From positions 21,749,917 through 21,813,916 of the forward strand of contig NC_092571.1 of NCBI RefSeq assembly GCF_037975245.1: a stretch of DNA of 64,000 nucleotides. Direction: 5' to 3'. This stretch comes from Apostichopus japonicus (taxonomy: Eukaryota > Echinodermata > Holothuroidea > Aspidochirotida > Stichopodidae). The notes under the pieces were generated by a model. The model searched no databases. It was not told the origin of the DNA and saw only the letters and a list, made by a program, of their open reading frames with translations. The first letter of the stretch is position 1. Every line of letters begins with the position of its first letter. The position numbers and the translations under genes were made by a program. Below are positions 13,101-26,866 of the stretch, piece by piece.

Positions 13101-16100
13101 ATCTTTTACAGCAAGTGCCTACACGGGGAGCTGTAAGTATTAGTTAATCCACCTAATATCTCAGTCCATACAGTGGCGCGATGGCTTGGCGCACTGTACG
13201 AGCTGATGATCGAGACTCTCTTTTGCATCCGTGGTTCGAACCCCGGGTGATGACGTCTTTTGCCGATCTTTTACAGCAAGTGCCTACACGGGGAGCTGTA
13301 AGTATTAGTTAATCCACCTAATATCTCAGTCCATACAGTGGCGCGATGGCTTGGCGCACTGTACGAGCTGATGATCGAGACTCTCTTTTGCATCCGTGGT
13401 TCGAACCCCGGGTGATGACGTCTTTTGCCGATCTTTTACAGCAAGTGCCTACACTGGCAGCTGTAAGTATTAGTTAATCCACCTAATATCTCAGTCCATA
13501 CAGTGGCGCGATGGCTTGGCGCACTGTACGAGCTGATGATCGAGACTCTCTTTTGCATCCGTGGTTCGAACCCCGGGTGATGACGTCTTTTGCCGATCTT
13601 TTACAGCAAGTGCCTACACGGGGAGCTGTAAGTATTAGTTAATCCACCTAATATCTCAGTCCATACAGTGGCGCGATGGCTTGGCGCACTGTACGAGCTG
13701 ATGATCGAGACTCTCTTTTGCATCCGTGGTTCGAACCCCGGGTGATGACGTCTTTTGCCGATCTTTTACAGCAAGTGCCTACACGGGGAGCTGTAAGTAT
13801 TAGTTAATCCACCTAATATCTCAGTCCATACAGTGGCGCGATGGCTTGGCGCACTGTACGAGCTGATGATCGAGACTCTCTTTTGCATCCGTGGTTCGAA
13901 CCCCGGGTGATGACGTCTTTTGCCGATCTTTTACAGCAAGTGCCTACACGGGGAGCTGTAAGTATTAGTTAATCCACCTAATATCTCAGTCCATACAGTG
14001 GCGCGATGGCTTGGCGCACTGTACGAGCTGATGATCGAGACTCTCTTTTGCATCCGTGGTTCGAACCCCGGGTGATGACGTCTTTTGCCGATCTTTTACA
14101 GCAAGTGCCTACACGGGGAGCTGTAAGTATTAGTTAATCCACTTAATATCTCAGTCCATACAGTGGCGCGATGGCTTGGCGCACTCTACGAGCTGATGAT
14201 CGAGACTCTCTTTTGCATCCGTGGTTCGAACCCCGGGTGATGACGTCTTTTGCCGATCTTTTACAGCAAGTGCCTACACGGGGAGCTGTAAGTATTAGTT
14301 AATCCACTTAATATCTCAGTCCATACAGTGGCGCGATGGCTTGGCGCACTCTACGAGCTGATGATCGAGACTCTCTTTTGCATCCGTGGTTCGAACCCCG
14401 GGTGATGACGTCTTTTGCCGATCTTTTACAGCAAGTGCCTACACTGGCAGTGGTAAGTATTAGTTAATCCACCTAATATCTCAGTCCATACAGTGGCGCG
14501 ATGGCTTGGCGCACTCTACGAGCTGATGATCGAGACTCTCTTTTGCATCCGTGGTTCGAACCCCGGGTGATGACGTCTTTTGCCGATCTTTTACAGCAAG
14601 TGCCTACACTGGCAGCTGTAAGTATTAGTTAATCCACCTAATATCTCAGTCCATACAGTGGCGCGATGGCTTGGCGCACTCTACGAGCTGATGATCGAGA
14701 CTCTCTTTTGCATCCGTGGTTCGAACCCCGGGTGATGACGTCTTTTGCCGATCTTTTACAGCAAGTGCCTACACTGGCAGCTGTAAGTATTAGTTAATCC
14801 ACCTAATATCTCAGTCCATACAGTGGCGCGATGGCTTGGCGCACTCTACGAGCTGATGATCGAGACTCTCTTTTGCATCCGTGGTTCGAACCCCGGGTGA
14901 TGACGTCTTTTGCCGATCTTTTACAGCAAGTGCCTACACTGGCAGCTTTAAGTATTAGTTAATCCACCTAATATCTCAGTCCATACAGTGGCGCGATGGC
15001 TTGGCGCACTGTACGAGCTGATGATCGAGACTCTCTTTTGCATCCGTGGTTCGAACCCCGGGTGATGACGTCTTTTGCCGATCTTTTACAGCAAGTGCCT
15101 ACACGGGGAGCTGTAAGTATTAGTTAATCCACCTAATATCTCAGTCCATACAGTGGCGCGATGGCTTGGCGCACTGTACGAGCTGATGATCGAGACTCTC
15201 TTTTGCATCCGTGGTTCGAACCCCGGGTGATGACGTCTTTTGCCGATCTTTTACAGCAAGTGCCTACACGGGGAGCTGTAAGTATTAGTTAATCCACCTA
15301 ATATCTCAGTCAATACAGTGGCGCGATGGCTTGGCGCACTGTACGAGCTGATGATCGAGACTCTCTTTTGCATCCGTGGTTCGAACCCCGGGTGATGACG
15401 TCTTTTGCCGATCTTTTACAGCAAGTGCCTACACGGGGAGCTGTAAGTATTAGTTAATCCACCTAATATCTCAGTCAATACAGTGGCGCGATGGCTTGGC
15501 GCACTGTACGAGCTGATGATCGAGACTCTCTTTTGCATCCGTGGTTCGAACCCCGGGTGATGACGTCTTTTGCCGATCTTTTACAGCAAGTGCCTACACG
15601 GGGAGCTGTAAGTATTAGTTAATCCACCTAATATCTCAGTCCATACAGTGGCGCGATGGCTTGGCGCACTCTACGAGCTGATGATCGAGACTCTCTTTTG
15701 CATCCGTGGTTCGAACCCCGGGTGATGACGTCTTTTGCCGATCTTTTACAGCAAGTGCCTACACTGGCAGCTGTAAGTATTAGTTAATCCACCTAATATC
15801 TCAGTCCATACAGTGGCGCGATGGCTTGGCGCACTCTACGAGCTGATGATCGAGACTCTCTTTTGCATCCGTGGTTCGAACCCCGGGTGATGACGTCTTT
15901 TGCCGATCTTTTACAGCAAGTGCCTACACGGGGAGCTGTAAGTATTAGTTAATCCACCTAATATCTCAGTCCATACAGTGGCGCGATGGCTTGGCGCACT
16001 GTACGAGCTGATGATCGAGACTCTCTTTTGCATCCGTGGTTCGAACCCCGGGTGATGACGTCTTTTGCCGATCTTTTACAGCAAGTGCCTACACGGGGAG

Positions 16101-19100
16101 CTGTAAGTATTAGTTAATCCACCTAATATCTCAGTCCATACAGTGGCGCGATGGCTTGGCGCACTCTACGAGCTGATGATCGAGACTCTCTTTTGCATCC
16201 GTGGTTCGAACCCCGGGTGATGACGTCTTTTGCCGATCTTTTACAGCAAGTGCCTACACTGGCAGCTGTAAGTATTAGTTAATCCACCTAATATCTCAGT
16301 CCATACAGTGGCGCGATGGCTTGGCGCACTGTACGAGCTGATGATCGAGACTCTCTTTTGCATCCGTGGTTCGAACCCCGGGTGATGACGTCTTTTGCCG
16401 ATCTTTTACAGCAAGTGCCTACACGGGGAGCTGTAAGTATTAGTTAATCCACCTAATATCTCAGTCCATACAGTGGCGCGATGGCTTGGCGCACTGTACG
16501 AGCTGATGATCGAGACTCTCTTTTGCATCCGTGGTTCGAACCCCGGGTGATGACGTCTTTTGCCGATCTTTTACAGCAAGTGCCTACACGGGCAGCTGTA
16601 AGTATTAGTTAATCCACCTAATATCTCAGTCCATACAGTGGCGCGATGGCTTGGCGCACTCTACGAGCTGATGATCGAGACTTTCTTTTGCATCCGTGGT
16701 TCGAACCCCGGGTGATGACGTCTTTTGCCGATCTTTTACAGCAAGTGCCTACACGGGGAGCTGTAAGTATTAGTTAATCCACCTAATATCTCAGTCCATA
16801 CAGTGGCGCGATGGCTTGGCGCACTCTACGAGCTGATGATCGAGACTCTCTTTTGCATCCGTGGTTCGAACCCCGGGTGATGACGTCTTTTGCCGATCTT
16901 TTACAGCAAGTGCCTACACTGGCAGCTGTAAGTATTAGTTAATCCACCTAATATCTCAGTCCATACAGTGGCGCGATGGCTTGGCGCACTCTACGAGCTG
17001 ATGATCGAGACTCTCTTTTGCATCCGTGGTTCGAACCCCGGGTGATGACGTCTTTTGCCGATCTTTTACAGCAAGTGCCTACACTGGCAGCTGTAAGTAT
17101 TAGTTAATCCACCTAATATCTCAGTCCATACAGTGGCGCGATGGCTTGGCGCACTCTACGAGCTGATGATCGAGACTCTCTTTTGCATCCGTGGTTCGAA
17201 CCCCGGGTGATGACGTCTTTTGCCGATCTTTTACAGCAAGTGCCTACACTGGCAGCTGTAAGTATTAGTTAATCCACCTAATATCTCAGTCCATACAGTG
17301 GCGCGATGGCTTGGCGCACTCTACGAGCTGATGATCGAGACTCTCTTTTGCATCCGTGGTTCGAACCCCGGGTGATGACGTCTTTTGCCGATCTTTTACA
17401 GCAAGTGCCTACACGGGGAGCTGTAAGTATTAGTTAATCCACCTAATATCTCAGTCCATACAGTGGCGCGATGGCTTGGCGCACTGTACGAGCTGATGAT
17501 CGAGACTCTCTTTTGCATCCGTGGTTCGAACCCCGGGTGATGACGTCTTTTGCCGATCTTTTACAGCAAGTGCCTACACGGGGAGCTGTAAGTATTAGTT
17601 AATCCACCTAATATCTCAGTCCATACAGTGGCGCGATGGCTTGGCGCACTGTACGAGCTGATGATCGAGACTCTCTTTTGCATCCGTGGTTCGAACCCCG
17701 GGTGATGACGTCTTTTGCCGATCTTTTACAGCAAGTGCCTACACTGGCAGCTGTAAGTATTAGTTAATCCACCTAATATCTCAGTCCATACAGTGGCGCG
17801 ATGGCTTGGCGCACTCTACGAGCTGATGATCGAGACTCTCTTTTGCATCCGTGGTTCGAACCCCGGGTGATGACGTCTTTTGCCGATCTTTTACAGCAAG
17901 TGCCTACACGGGGAGCTGTAAGTATTAGTTAATCCACCTAATATCTCAGTCCATACAGTGGCGCGATGGCTTGGCGCACTGTACGAGCTGATGATCGAGA
18001 CTCTCTTTTGCATCCGTGGTTCGAACCCCGGGTGATGACGTCTTTTGCCGATCTTTTACAGCAAGTGCCTACACTGGCAGCTGTAAGTATTAGTTAATCC
18101 ACCTAATATCTCAGTCCATACAGTGGCGCGATGGCTTGGCGCACTCTACGAGCTGATGATCGAGACTCTCTTTTGCATCCGTGGTTCGAACCCCGGGTGA
18201 TGACGTCTTTTGCCGATCTTTTACAGCAAGTGCCTACACGGGGAGCTGTAAGTATTAGTTAATCCACCTAATATCTCAGTCCATACAGTGGCGCGATGGC
18301 TTGGCGCACTCTACGAGCTGATGATCGAGACTCTCTTTTGCATCCGTGGTTCGAACCCCGGGTGATGACGTCTTTTGCCGATCTTTTACAGCAAGTGCCT
18401 ACACTGGCAGCTGTAAGTATTAGTTAATCCACCTAATATCTCAGTCCATACAGTGGCGCGATGGCTTGGCGCACTGTACGAGCTGATGATCGAGACTCTC
18501 TTTTGCATCCGTGGTTCGAACCCCGGGTGATGACGTCTTTTGCCGATCTTTTACAGCAAGTGCCTACACTGGCAGCTGTAAGTATTAGTTAATCCACCTA
18601 ATATCTCAGTCCATACAGTGGCGCGATGGCTTGGCGCACTGTACGAGCTGATGATCGAGACTCTCTTTTGCATCCGTGGTTCGAACCCCGGGTGATGACG
18701 TCTTTTGCCGATCTTTTACAGCAAGTGCCTACACTGGCAGCTGTAAGTATTAGTTAATCCACCTAATATCTCAGTCCATACAGTGGCGCGATGGCTTGGC
18801 GCACTGTACGAGCTGATGATCGAGACTCTCTTTTGCATCCGTGGTTCGAACCCCGGGTGATGACGTCTTTTGCCGATCTTTTACAGCAAGTGCCTACACG
18901 GGGAGCTGTAAGTATTAGTTAATCCACCTAATATCTCAGTCCATACAGTGGCGCGATGGCTTGGCGCACTGTACGAGCTGATGATCGAGACTCTCTTTTG
19001 CATCCGTGGTTCGAACCCCGGGTGATGACGTCTTTTGCCGATCTTTTACAGCAAGTGCCTACACTGGCAGCTGTAAGTATTAGTTAATCCACCTAATATC

Positions 19101-22100
19101 TCAGTCCATACAGTGGCGCGATGGCTTGGCGCACTGTACGAGCTGATGATCGAGACTCTCTTTTGCATCCGTGGTTCGAACCCCGGGTGATGACGTCTTT
19201 TGCCGATCTTTTACAGCAAGTGCCTACACTGGCAGCTGTAAGTATTAGTTAATCCACCTAATATCTCAGTCCATACAGTGGCGCGATGGCTTGGCGCACT
19301 CTACGAGCTGATGATCGAGACTCTCTTTTGCATCCGTGGTTCGAACCCCGGGTGATGACGTCTTTTGCCGATCTTTTACAGCAAGTGCCTACACGGGGAG
19401 CTGTAAGTATTAGTTAATCCACCTAATATCTCAGTCCATACAGTGGCGCGATGGCTTGGCGCACTCAACGAGCTGATGATCGAGACTCTCTTTTGCATCC
19501 GTGGTTCGAACACCGGGTGATGACGTCTTTTGCCGATCTTTTACAGCAAGTGCCTACACGGGGAGCTGTAAGTATTAGTTAATCCACCTAATATCTCAGT
19601 CCATACAGTGGCGCGATGGCTTGGCGCACTGTACGAGCTGATGATCGAGACTCTCTTTTGCATCCGTGGTTCGAACCCCGGGTGATGACGTCTTTTGCCG
19701 ATCTTTTACAGCAAGTGCCTACACTGGCAGCTGTAAGTATTAGTTAATCCACCTAATATCTCAGTCCATACAGTGGCGCGATGGCTTGGCGCACTCTACG
19801 AGCTGATGATCGAGACTCTCTTTTGCATCCGTGGTTCGAACCCCGGGTGATGACGTCTTTTGTCGATCTTTTACAGCAAGTGCCTACACTGGCAGCTGTA
19901 AGTATTAGTTAATCCACCTAATATCTCAGTCCATACAGTGGCGCGATGGCTTGGCGCACTCTACGAGCTGATGATCGAGACTCTCTTTTGCATCCGTGGT
20001 TCGAACCCCGGGTGATGACGTCTTTTGCCGATCTTTTACAGCAAGTGCCTACACGGGGAGCTGTAAGTATTAGTTAATCCACCTAATATCTCAGTCCATA
20101 CAGTGGCGCGATGGCTTGGCGCACTCTACGAGCTGATGATCGAGACTCTCTTTTGCATCCGTGGTTCGAACCCCGGGTGATGACGTCTTTTGCCGATCTT
20201 TTACAGCAAGTGCCTACACTGGCAGCTGTAAGTATTAGTTAATCCACCTAATATCTCAGTCCATACAGTGGCGCGATGGCTTGGCGCACTCTACGAGCTG
20301 ATGATCGAGACTCTCTTTTGCATCCGTGGTTCGAACCCCGGGTGATGACGTCTTTTGCTGATCTTTTACAGCAAGTGCCTACACGGGGAGCTGTAAGTAT
20401 TAGTTAATCCACCTAATATCTCAGTCCATACAGTGGCGCGATGGCTTAACGCACTGTACGAGCTGATGATCGAGACTCTCTTTTGCATCCGTGGTTCGAA
20501 CCCCGGGTGATGACGTCTTTTGCCGATCTTTTACAGCAAGTGCCTACACGGGGAGCTGTAAGTATTAGTTAATCCACCTAATATCTCAGTCCATACAGTG
20601 GCGCGATGGCTTGGCGCACTGTACGAGCTGATGATCGAGACTCTCTTTTGCATCCGTGGTTCGAACCCCGGGTGATGACGTCTTTTGCCGATCTTTTACA
20701 GCAAGTGCCTACACTGGCAGCTGTAAGTATTAGTTAATCCACCTAATATCTCAGTCCATACAGTGGCGCGATGGCTTGGCGCACTCTACGAGCTGATGAT
20801 CGAGACTCTCTTTTGCATCCGTGGTTCGAACCCCGGGTGATGACGTCTTTTGCCGATCTTTTACAGCAAGTGCCTACACGGGGAGCTGTAAGTATTAGTT
20901 AATCCACCTAATATCTCAGTCCATACAGTGGCGCGATGGCTTGGCGCACTCTACGAGCTGATGATCGAGACTCTCTTTTGCATCCGTGGTTCGAACCCCG
21001 GGTGATGACGTCTTTTGCCGATCTTTTACAGCAAGTGCCTACACTGGCAGCTGTAAGTATTAGTTAATCCAGCTAATATCTCAGTCCATACAGTGGCGCG
21101 ATGGCTTGGCGCACTGTACGAGCTGATGATCGAGACTCTCTTTTGCATCCGTGGTTCGAACCCCGGGTGATGACGTCTTTTGCCGATCTTTTACAGCAAG
21201 TGCCTACACTGGCAGCTGTAAGTATTAGTTAATCCACCTAATATCTCAGTCCATACAGTGGCGCGATGGCTTGGCGCACTCTACGAGCTGATGATCGAGA
21301 CTCTCTTTTGCATCCGTGGTTCGAACCCCGGGTGATGACGTCTTTTGCCGATCTTTTACAGCAAGTGCCTACACTGGCAGCTGTAAGTATTAGTTAATCC
21401 ACCTAATATCTCAGTCCATACAGTGGCGCGATGGCTTGGCGCACTCTACGAGCTGATGATCGAGACTCTCTTTTGCATCCGTGGTTCGAACCCCGGGTGA
21501 TGACGTCTTTTGCCGATCTTTTACAGCAAGTGCCTACACTGGCAGCTGTAAGTATTAGTTAATCCACCTAATATCTCAGTCCATACAGTGGCGCGATGGC
21601 TTGGCGCACTCTACGAGCTGATGATCGAGACTCTCTTTTGCATCCGTGGTTCGAACCCCGGGTGATGACGTCTTTTGCCGATCTTTTACAGCAAGTGCCT
21701 ACACTGGCAGCTGTAAGTATTAGTTAATCCACCTAATATCTCAGTCCATACAGTGGCGCGATGGCTTGGCGCACTCTACGAGCTGATGATCGAGACTCTC
21801 TTTTGCATCCGTGGTTCGAACCCCGGGTGATGACGTCTTTTGCCGATCTTTTACAGCAAGTGCCTACACTGGCAGCTGTAAGTATTAGTTAATCCACCTA
21901 ATATCTCAGTCCATACAGTGGCGCGATGGCTTGGCGCACTCTACGAGCTGATGATCGAGACTCTTTTTTGCATCCGTGGTTCGAACCCCGGGTGATGACG
22001 TCTTTTGCCGATCTTTTACAGCAAGTGCCTACACTGGCAGCTGTAAGTATTAGTTAATCCACCTAATATCTCAGTCCATACAGTGGCGCGATGGCTTGGC

Positions 22101-25100
22101 GCACTCTACGAGCTGATGATCGAGACTCTCTTTTGCATCCGTGGTTCGAACCCCGGGTGATGACGTCTTTTGCCGATCTTTTACAGCAAGTGCCTACACG
22201 GGGAGCTGTAAGTATTAGTTAATCCACCTAATATCTCAGTCCATACAGTGGCGCGATGGCTTGGCGCACTGTACGAGCTGATGATCGAGACTCTCTTTTG
22301 CATCCGTGGTTCGAACCCCGGGTGATGACGTCTTTTGCCGATCTTTTACAGCAAGTGCCTACACTGGCAGCTGTAAGTATTAGTTAATCCACCTAATATC
22401 TCAGTCCATACAGTGGCGCGATGGCTTGGCGCACTGTACGAGCTGATGATCGAGACTCTCTTTTGCATCCGTGGTTCGAACCCCGGGTGATGACGTCTTT
22501 TGCCGATCTTTTACAGCAAGTGCCTACACGGGGAGCTGTAAGTATTAGTTAATCCACCTATTATCTCAGTCCATACAGTGGCGCGATGGCTTGGCGCACT
22601 GTACGAGCTGATGATCGAGACTCTCTTTTGCATCCGTGGTTCGAACCCCGGGTGATGACGTCTTTTGCCGATCTTTTACAGCAAGTGCCTACACTGGCAG
22701 CTGTAAGTATTAGTTAATCCACCTAATATCTCAGTCCATACAGTGGCGCGATGGCTTGGCGCACTCTACGAGCTGATGATCGAGACTCTCTTTTGCATCC
22801 GTGGTTCGAACCCCGGGTGATGACGTCTTTTGCCGATCTTTTACAGCAAGTGCCTACACGGGGAGCTGTAAGTATTAGTTAATCCACCTATTATCTCAGT
22901 CCATACAGTGGCGCGATGGCTTGGCGCACTCTACGAGCTGATGATCGAGACTCTCTTTTGCATCCGTGGTTCGAACCCCGGGTGATGACGTCTTTTGCCG
23001 ATCTTTTACAGCAAGTGCCTACACGGGGAGCTGTAAGTATTAGTTAATCCACCTAATATCTCAGTCCATACAGTGGCGCGATGGCTTGGCGCACTGTACG
23101 AGCTGATGATCGAGACTCTCTTTTGCATCCGTGGTTCGAACCCCGGGTGATGACGTCTTTTGCCGATCTTTTACAGCAAGTGCCTACACTGGCAGCTGTA
23201 AGTATTAGTTAATCCACCTAATATCTCAGTCCATACAGTGGCGCGATGGCTTGGCGCACTCTACGAGCTGATGATCGAGACTCTCTTTTGCATCCGTGGT
23301 TCGAACCCCGGGTGATGACGTCTTTTGCCGATCTTTTACAGCAAGTGCCTACACTGGTAGCTGTAAGTATTAGTTAATCCACCTAATATCTCAGTCCATA
23401 CAGTGGCGCGATGGCTTGGCGCACTGTACGAGCTGATGATCGAGACTCTCTTTTGCATCCGTGGTTCGAACCCCGGGTGATGACGTCTTTTGCCGATCTT
23501 TTACAGCAAGTGCCTACACGGGGAGCTGTAAGTATTAGTTAATCCACCTAATATCTCAGTCCATACAGTGGCGCGATGGCTTGGCGCACTGTACGAGCTG
23601 ATGATCGAGACTCTCTTTTGCATCCGTGGTTCGAACCCCGGGTGATGACGTCTTTTGCCGATCTTTTACAGCAAGTGCCTACACTGGCAGCTGTAAGTAT
23701 TAGTTAATCCACCTAATATCTCAGTCCATACAGTGGCGCGATGGCTTGGCGCACTCTACGAGCTGATGATCGAGACTCTCTTTTGCATCCGTGGTTCGAA
23801 CCCCGGGTGATGACGTCTTTTGCCGATCTTTTACAGCAAGTGCCTACACTGGCAGCTGTAAGTATTAGTTAATCCACCTAATATCTCAGTCCATACAGTG
23901 GCGCGATGGCTTGGCGCACTCTACGAGCTGATGATCGAGACTCTCTTTTGCATCCGTGGTTCGAACCCCGGGTGATGACGTCTTTTGCCGATCTTTTACA
24001 GCAAGTGCCTACACTGGCAGCTGTAAGTATTAGTTAATCCACCTAATATCTCAGTCCATACAGTGGCGCGATGGCTTGGCGCACTCTACGAGCTGATGAT
24101 CGAGACTCTCTTTTGCATCCGTGGTTCGAACCCCGGGTGATGACGTCTTTTGCCGATCTTTTACAGCAAGTGCCTACACTGGCAGCTGTAAGTATTAGTT
24201 AATCCACCTAATATCTCAGTCCATACAGTGGCGCGATGGCTTGGCGCACTCTACGAGCTGATGATCGAGACTCTCTTTTGCATCCGTGGTTCGAACCCCG
24301 GGTGATGACGTCTTTTGCCGATCTTTTACAGCAAGTGCCTACACTGGCAGCTGTAAGTATTAGTTAATCCACCTAATATCTCAGTCCATACAGTGGCGCG
24401 ATGGCTTGGCGCACTCTACGAGCTGATGATCGAGACTCTCTTTTGCATCCGTGGTTCGAACCCCGGGTGATGACGTCTTTTGCCGATCTTTTACAGCAAG
24501 TGCCTACACGGGGAGCTGTAAGTATTAGTTAATCCACCTAATATCTCAGTCCATACAGTGGCGCGATGGCTTGGCGCACTCTACGAGCTGATGATCGAGA
24601 CTCTCTTTTGCATCCGTGGTTCGAACCCCGGGTGATGACGTCTTTTGCCGATCTTTTACAGCAAGTGCCTACACGGGGAGCTGTAAGTATTAGTTAATCC
24701 ACCTAATATCTCAGTCCATACAGTGGCGCGATGGCTTGGCGCACTGTACGAGCTGATGATCGAGACTCTCTTTTGCATCCGTGGTTCGAACCCCGGGTGA
24801 TGACGTCTTTTGCCGATCTTTTACAGCAAGTGCCTACACGGGGAGCTGTAAGTATTAGTTAATCCACCTAATATCTCAGTCCATACAGTGGCGCGATGGC
24901 TTGGCGCACTGTACGAGCTGATGATCGAGACTCTCTTTTGCATCCGTGGTTCGAACCCCGGGTGATGACGTCTTTTGCCGATCTTTTACAGCAAGTGCCT
25001 ACACGGGGAGCTGTAAGTATTAGTTAATCCACCTAATATCTCAGTCCATACAGTGGCGCGATGGCTTGGCGCACTGTACGAGCTGATGATCGAGACTCTC

Positions 25101-26700
25101 TTTTGCATCCGTGGTTCGAACCCCGGGTGATGACGTCTTTTGCCGATCTTTTACAGCAAGTGCCTACACTGGCAGCTGTAAGTATTAGTTAATCCACCTA
25201 ATATCTCAGTCCATACAGTGGCGCGATGGCTTGGCGCACTGTACGAGCTGATGATCGAGACTCTCTTTTGCATCCGTGGTTCGAACCCCGGGTGATGACG
25301 TCTTTTGCCGATCTTTTACAGCAAGTGCCTACACTGGCAGCTGTAAGTATTAGTTAATCCACCTAATATCTCAGTCCATACAGTGGCGCGATGGCTTGGC
25401 GCACTCTACGAGCTGATGATCGAGACTCTCTTTTGCATCCGTGGTTCGAACCCCGGGTGATGACGTCTTTTGCCGATCTTTTACAGCAAGTGCCTACACT
25501 GGCAGCTGTAAGTATTAGTTAATCCACCTAATATCTCAGTCCATACAGTGGCGCGATGGCTTGGCGCACTCTACGAGCTGATGATCGAGACTCTCTTTTG
25601 CATCCGTGGTTCGAACCCCGGGTGATGACGTCTTTTGCCGATCTTTTACAGCAAGTGCCTACACTGGCAGCTGTAAGTATTAGTTAATCCACCTAATATC
25701 TCAGTCCATACAGTGGCGCGATGGCTTGGCGCACTCTACGAGCTGATGATCGAGACTCTCTTTTGCATCCGTGGTTCGAACCCCGGGTGATGACGTCTTT
25801 TGCGATCTTTTACAGCAAGTGCCTACACTGGCAGCTGTAAGTATTAGTTAATCCACCTAATATCTCAGTCCATACAGTGGCGCGATGGCTTGGCGCACTC
25901 TACGAGCTGATGATCGAGACTCTCTTTTGCATCCGTGGTTCGAACCCCGGGTGATGACGTCTTTTGCCGATCTTTTACAGCAAGTGCCTACACTGGTAGC
26001 TGTAAGTATTAGTTAATCCACCTAATATCTCAGTCCATACAGTGGCGCGATGGCTTGGCGCACTCTACGAGCTGATGATCGAGACTCTCTTTTGCATCCG
26101 TGGTTCGAACCCCGGGTGATGACGTCTTTTGCCGATCTTTTACAGCAAGTGCCTACACGGGGAGCTGTAAGTATTAGTTAATCCACCTAATATCTCAGTC
26201 CATACAGTGGCGCGATGGCTTGGCGCACTCTACGAGCTGATGATCGAGACTCTCTTTTGCATCCGTGGTTCGAACCCCGGGTGATGACGTCTTTTGCCGA
26301 TCTTTTACAGCAAGTGCCTACACTGGCAGCTGTAAGTATTAGTTAATCCACCTAATATCTCAGTCCATACAGTGGCGCGATGGCTTGGCGCACTCTACGA
26401 GCTGATGATCGAGACTCTCTTTTGCATCCGTGGTTCGAACCCCGGGTGATGACGTCTTTTGCCGATCTTTTACAGCAAGTGCCTACACGGGGAGCTGTAA
26501 GTATTAGTTAATCCACCTAATATCTCAGTCCATACAGTGGCGCGATGGCTTGGCGCACTCTACGAGCTGATGATCGAGACTCTCTTTTGCATCCGTGGTT
26601 CGAACCCCGGGTGATGACGTCTTTTGCCGATCTTTTACAGCAAGTGCCTACACGGGGAGCTGTAAGTATTAGTTAATCCACCTAATATCTCAGTCCATAC

Positions 26701-26866
26701 AGTGGCGCGATGGCTCGGCGCACTCTGCGAGCTGATGATCGAGACTCTCTTTTGCATCCGCGGTTCGAACCCCGGGTGATGACGTCTTTTGCCGATCTTT
26801 TACAGCAAGTGCCTACACGGGGAGCTGTAAGTATTAGTTAATCCACCTAATATCTCAGTCCATACA
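26701..26866 (+). repeat. Divergent satellite monomer
   Basis: One unit carries three unshared substitutions: GGCTCGG for GGCTTGG near 26716, CTGCGAG for CTACGAG near 26728, and CCGCGG for CCGTGG near 26761. This is far above the usual divergence in this part of the array. The last change lies in the T-arm-like hairpin. Confidence 0.8.
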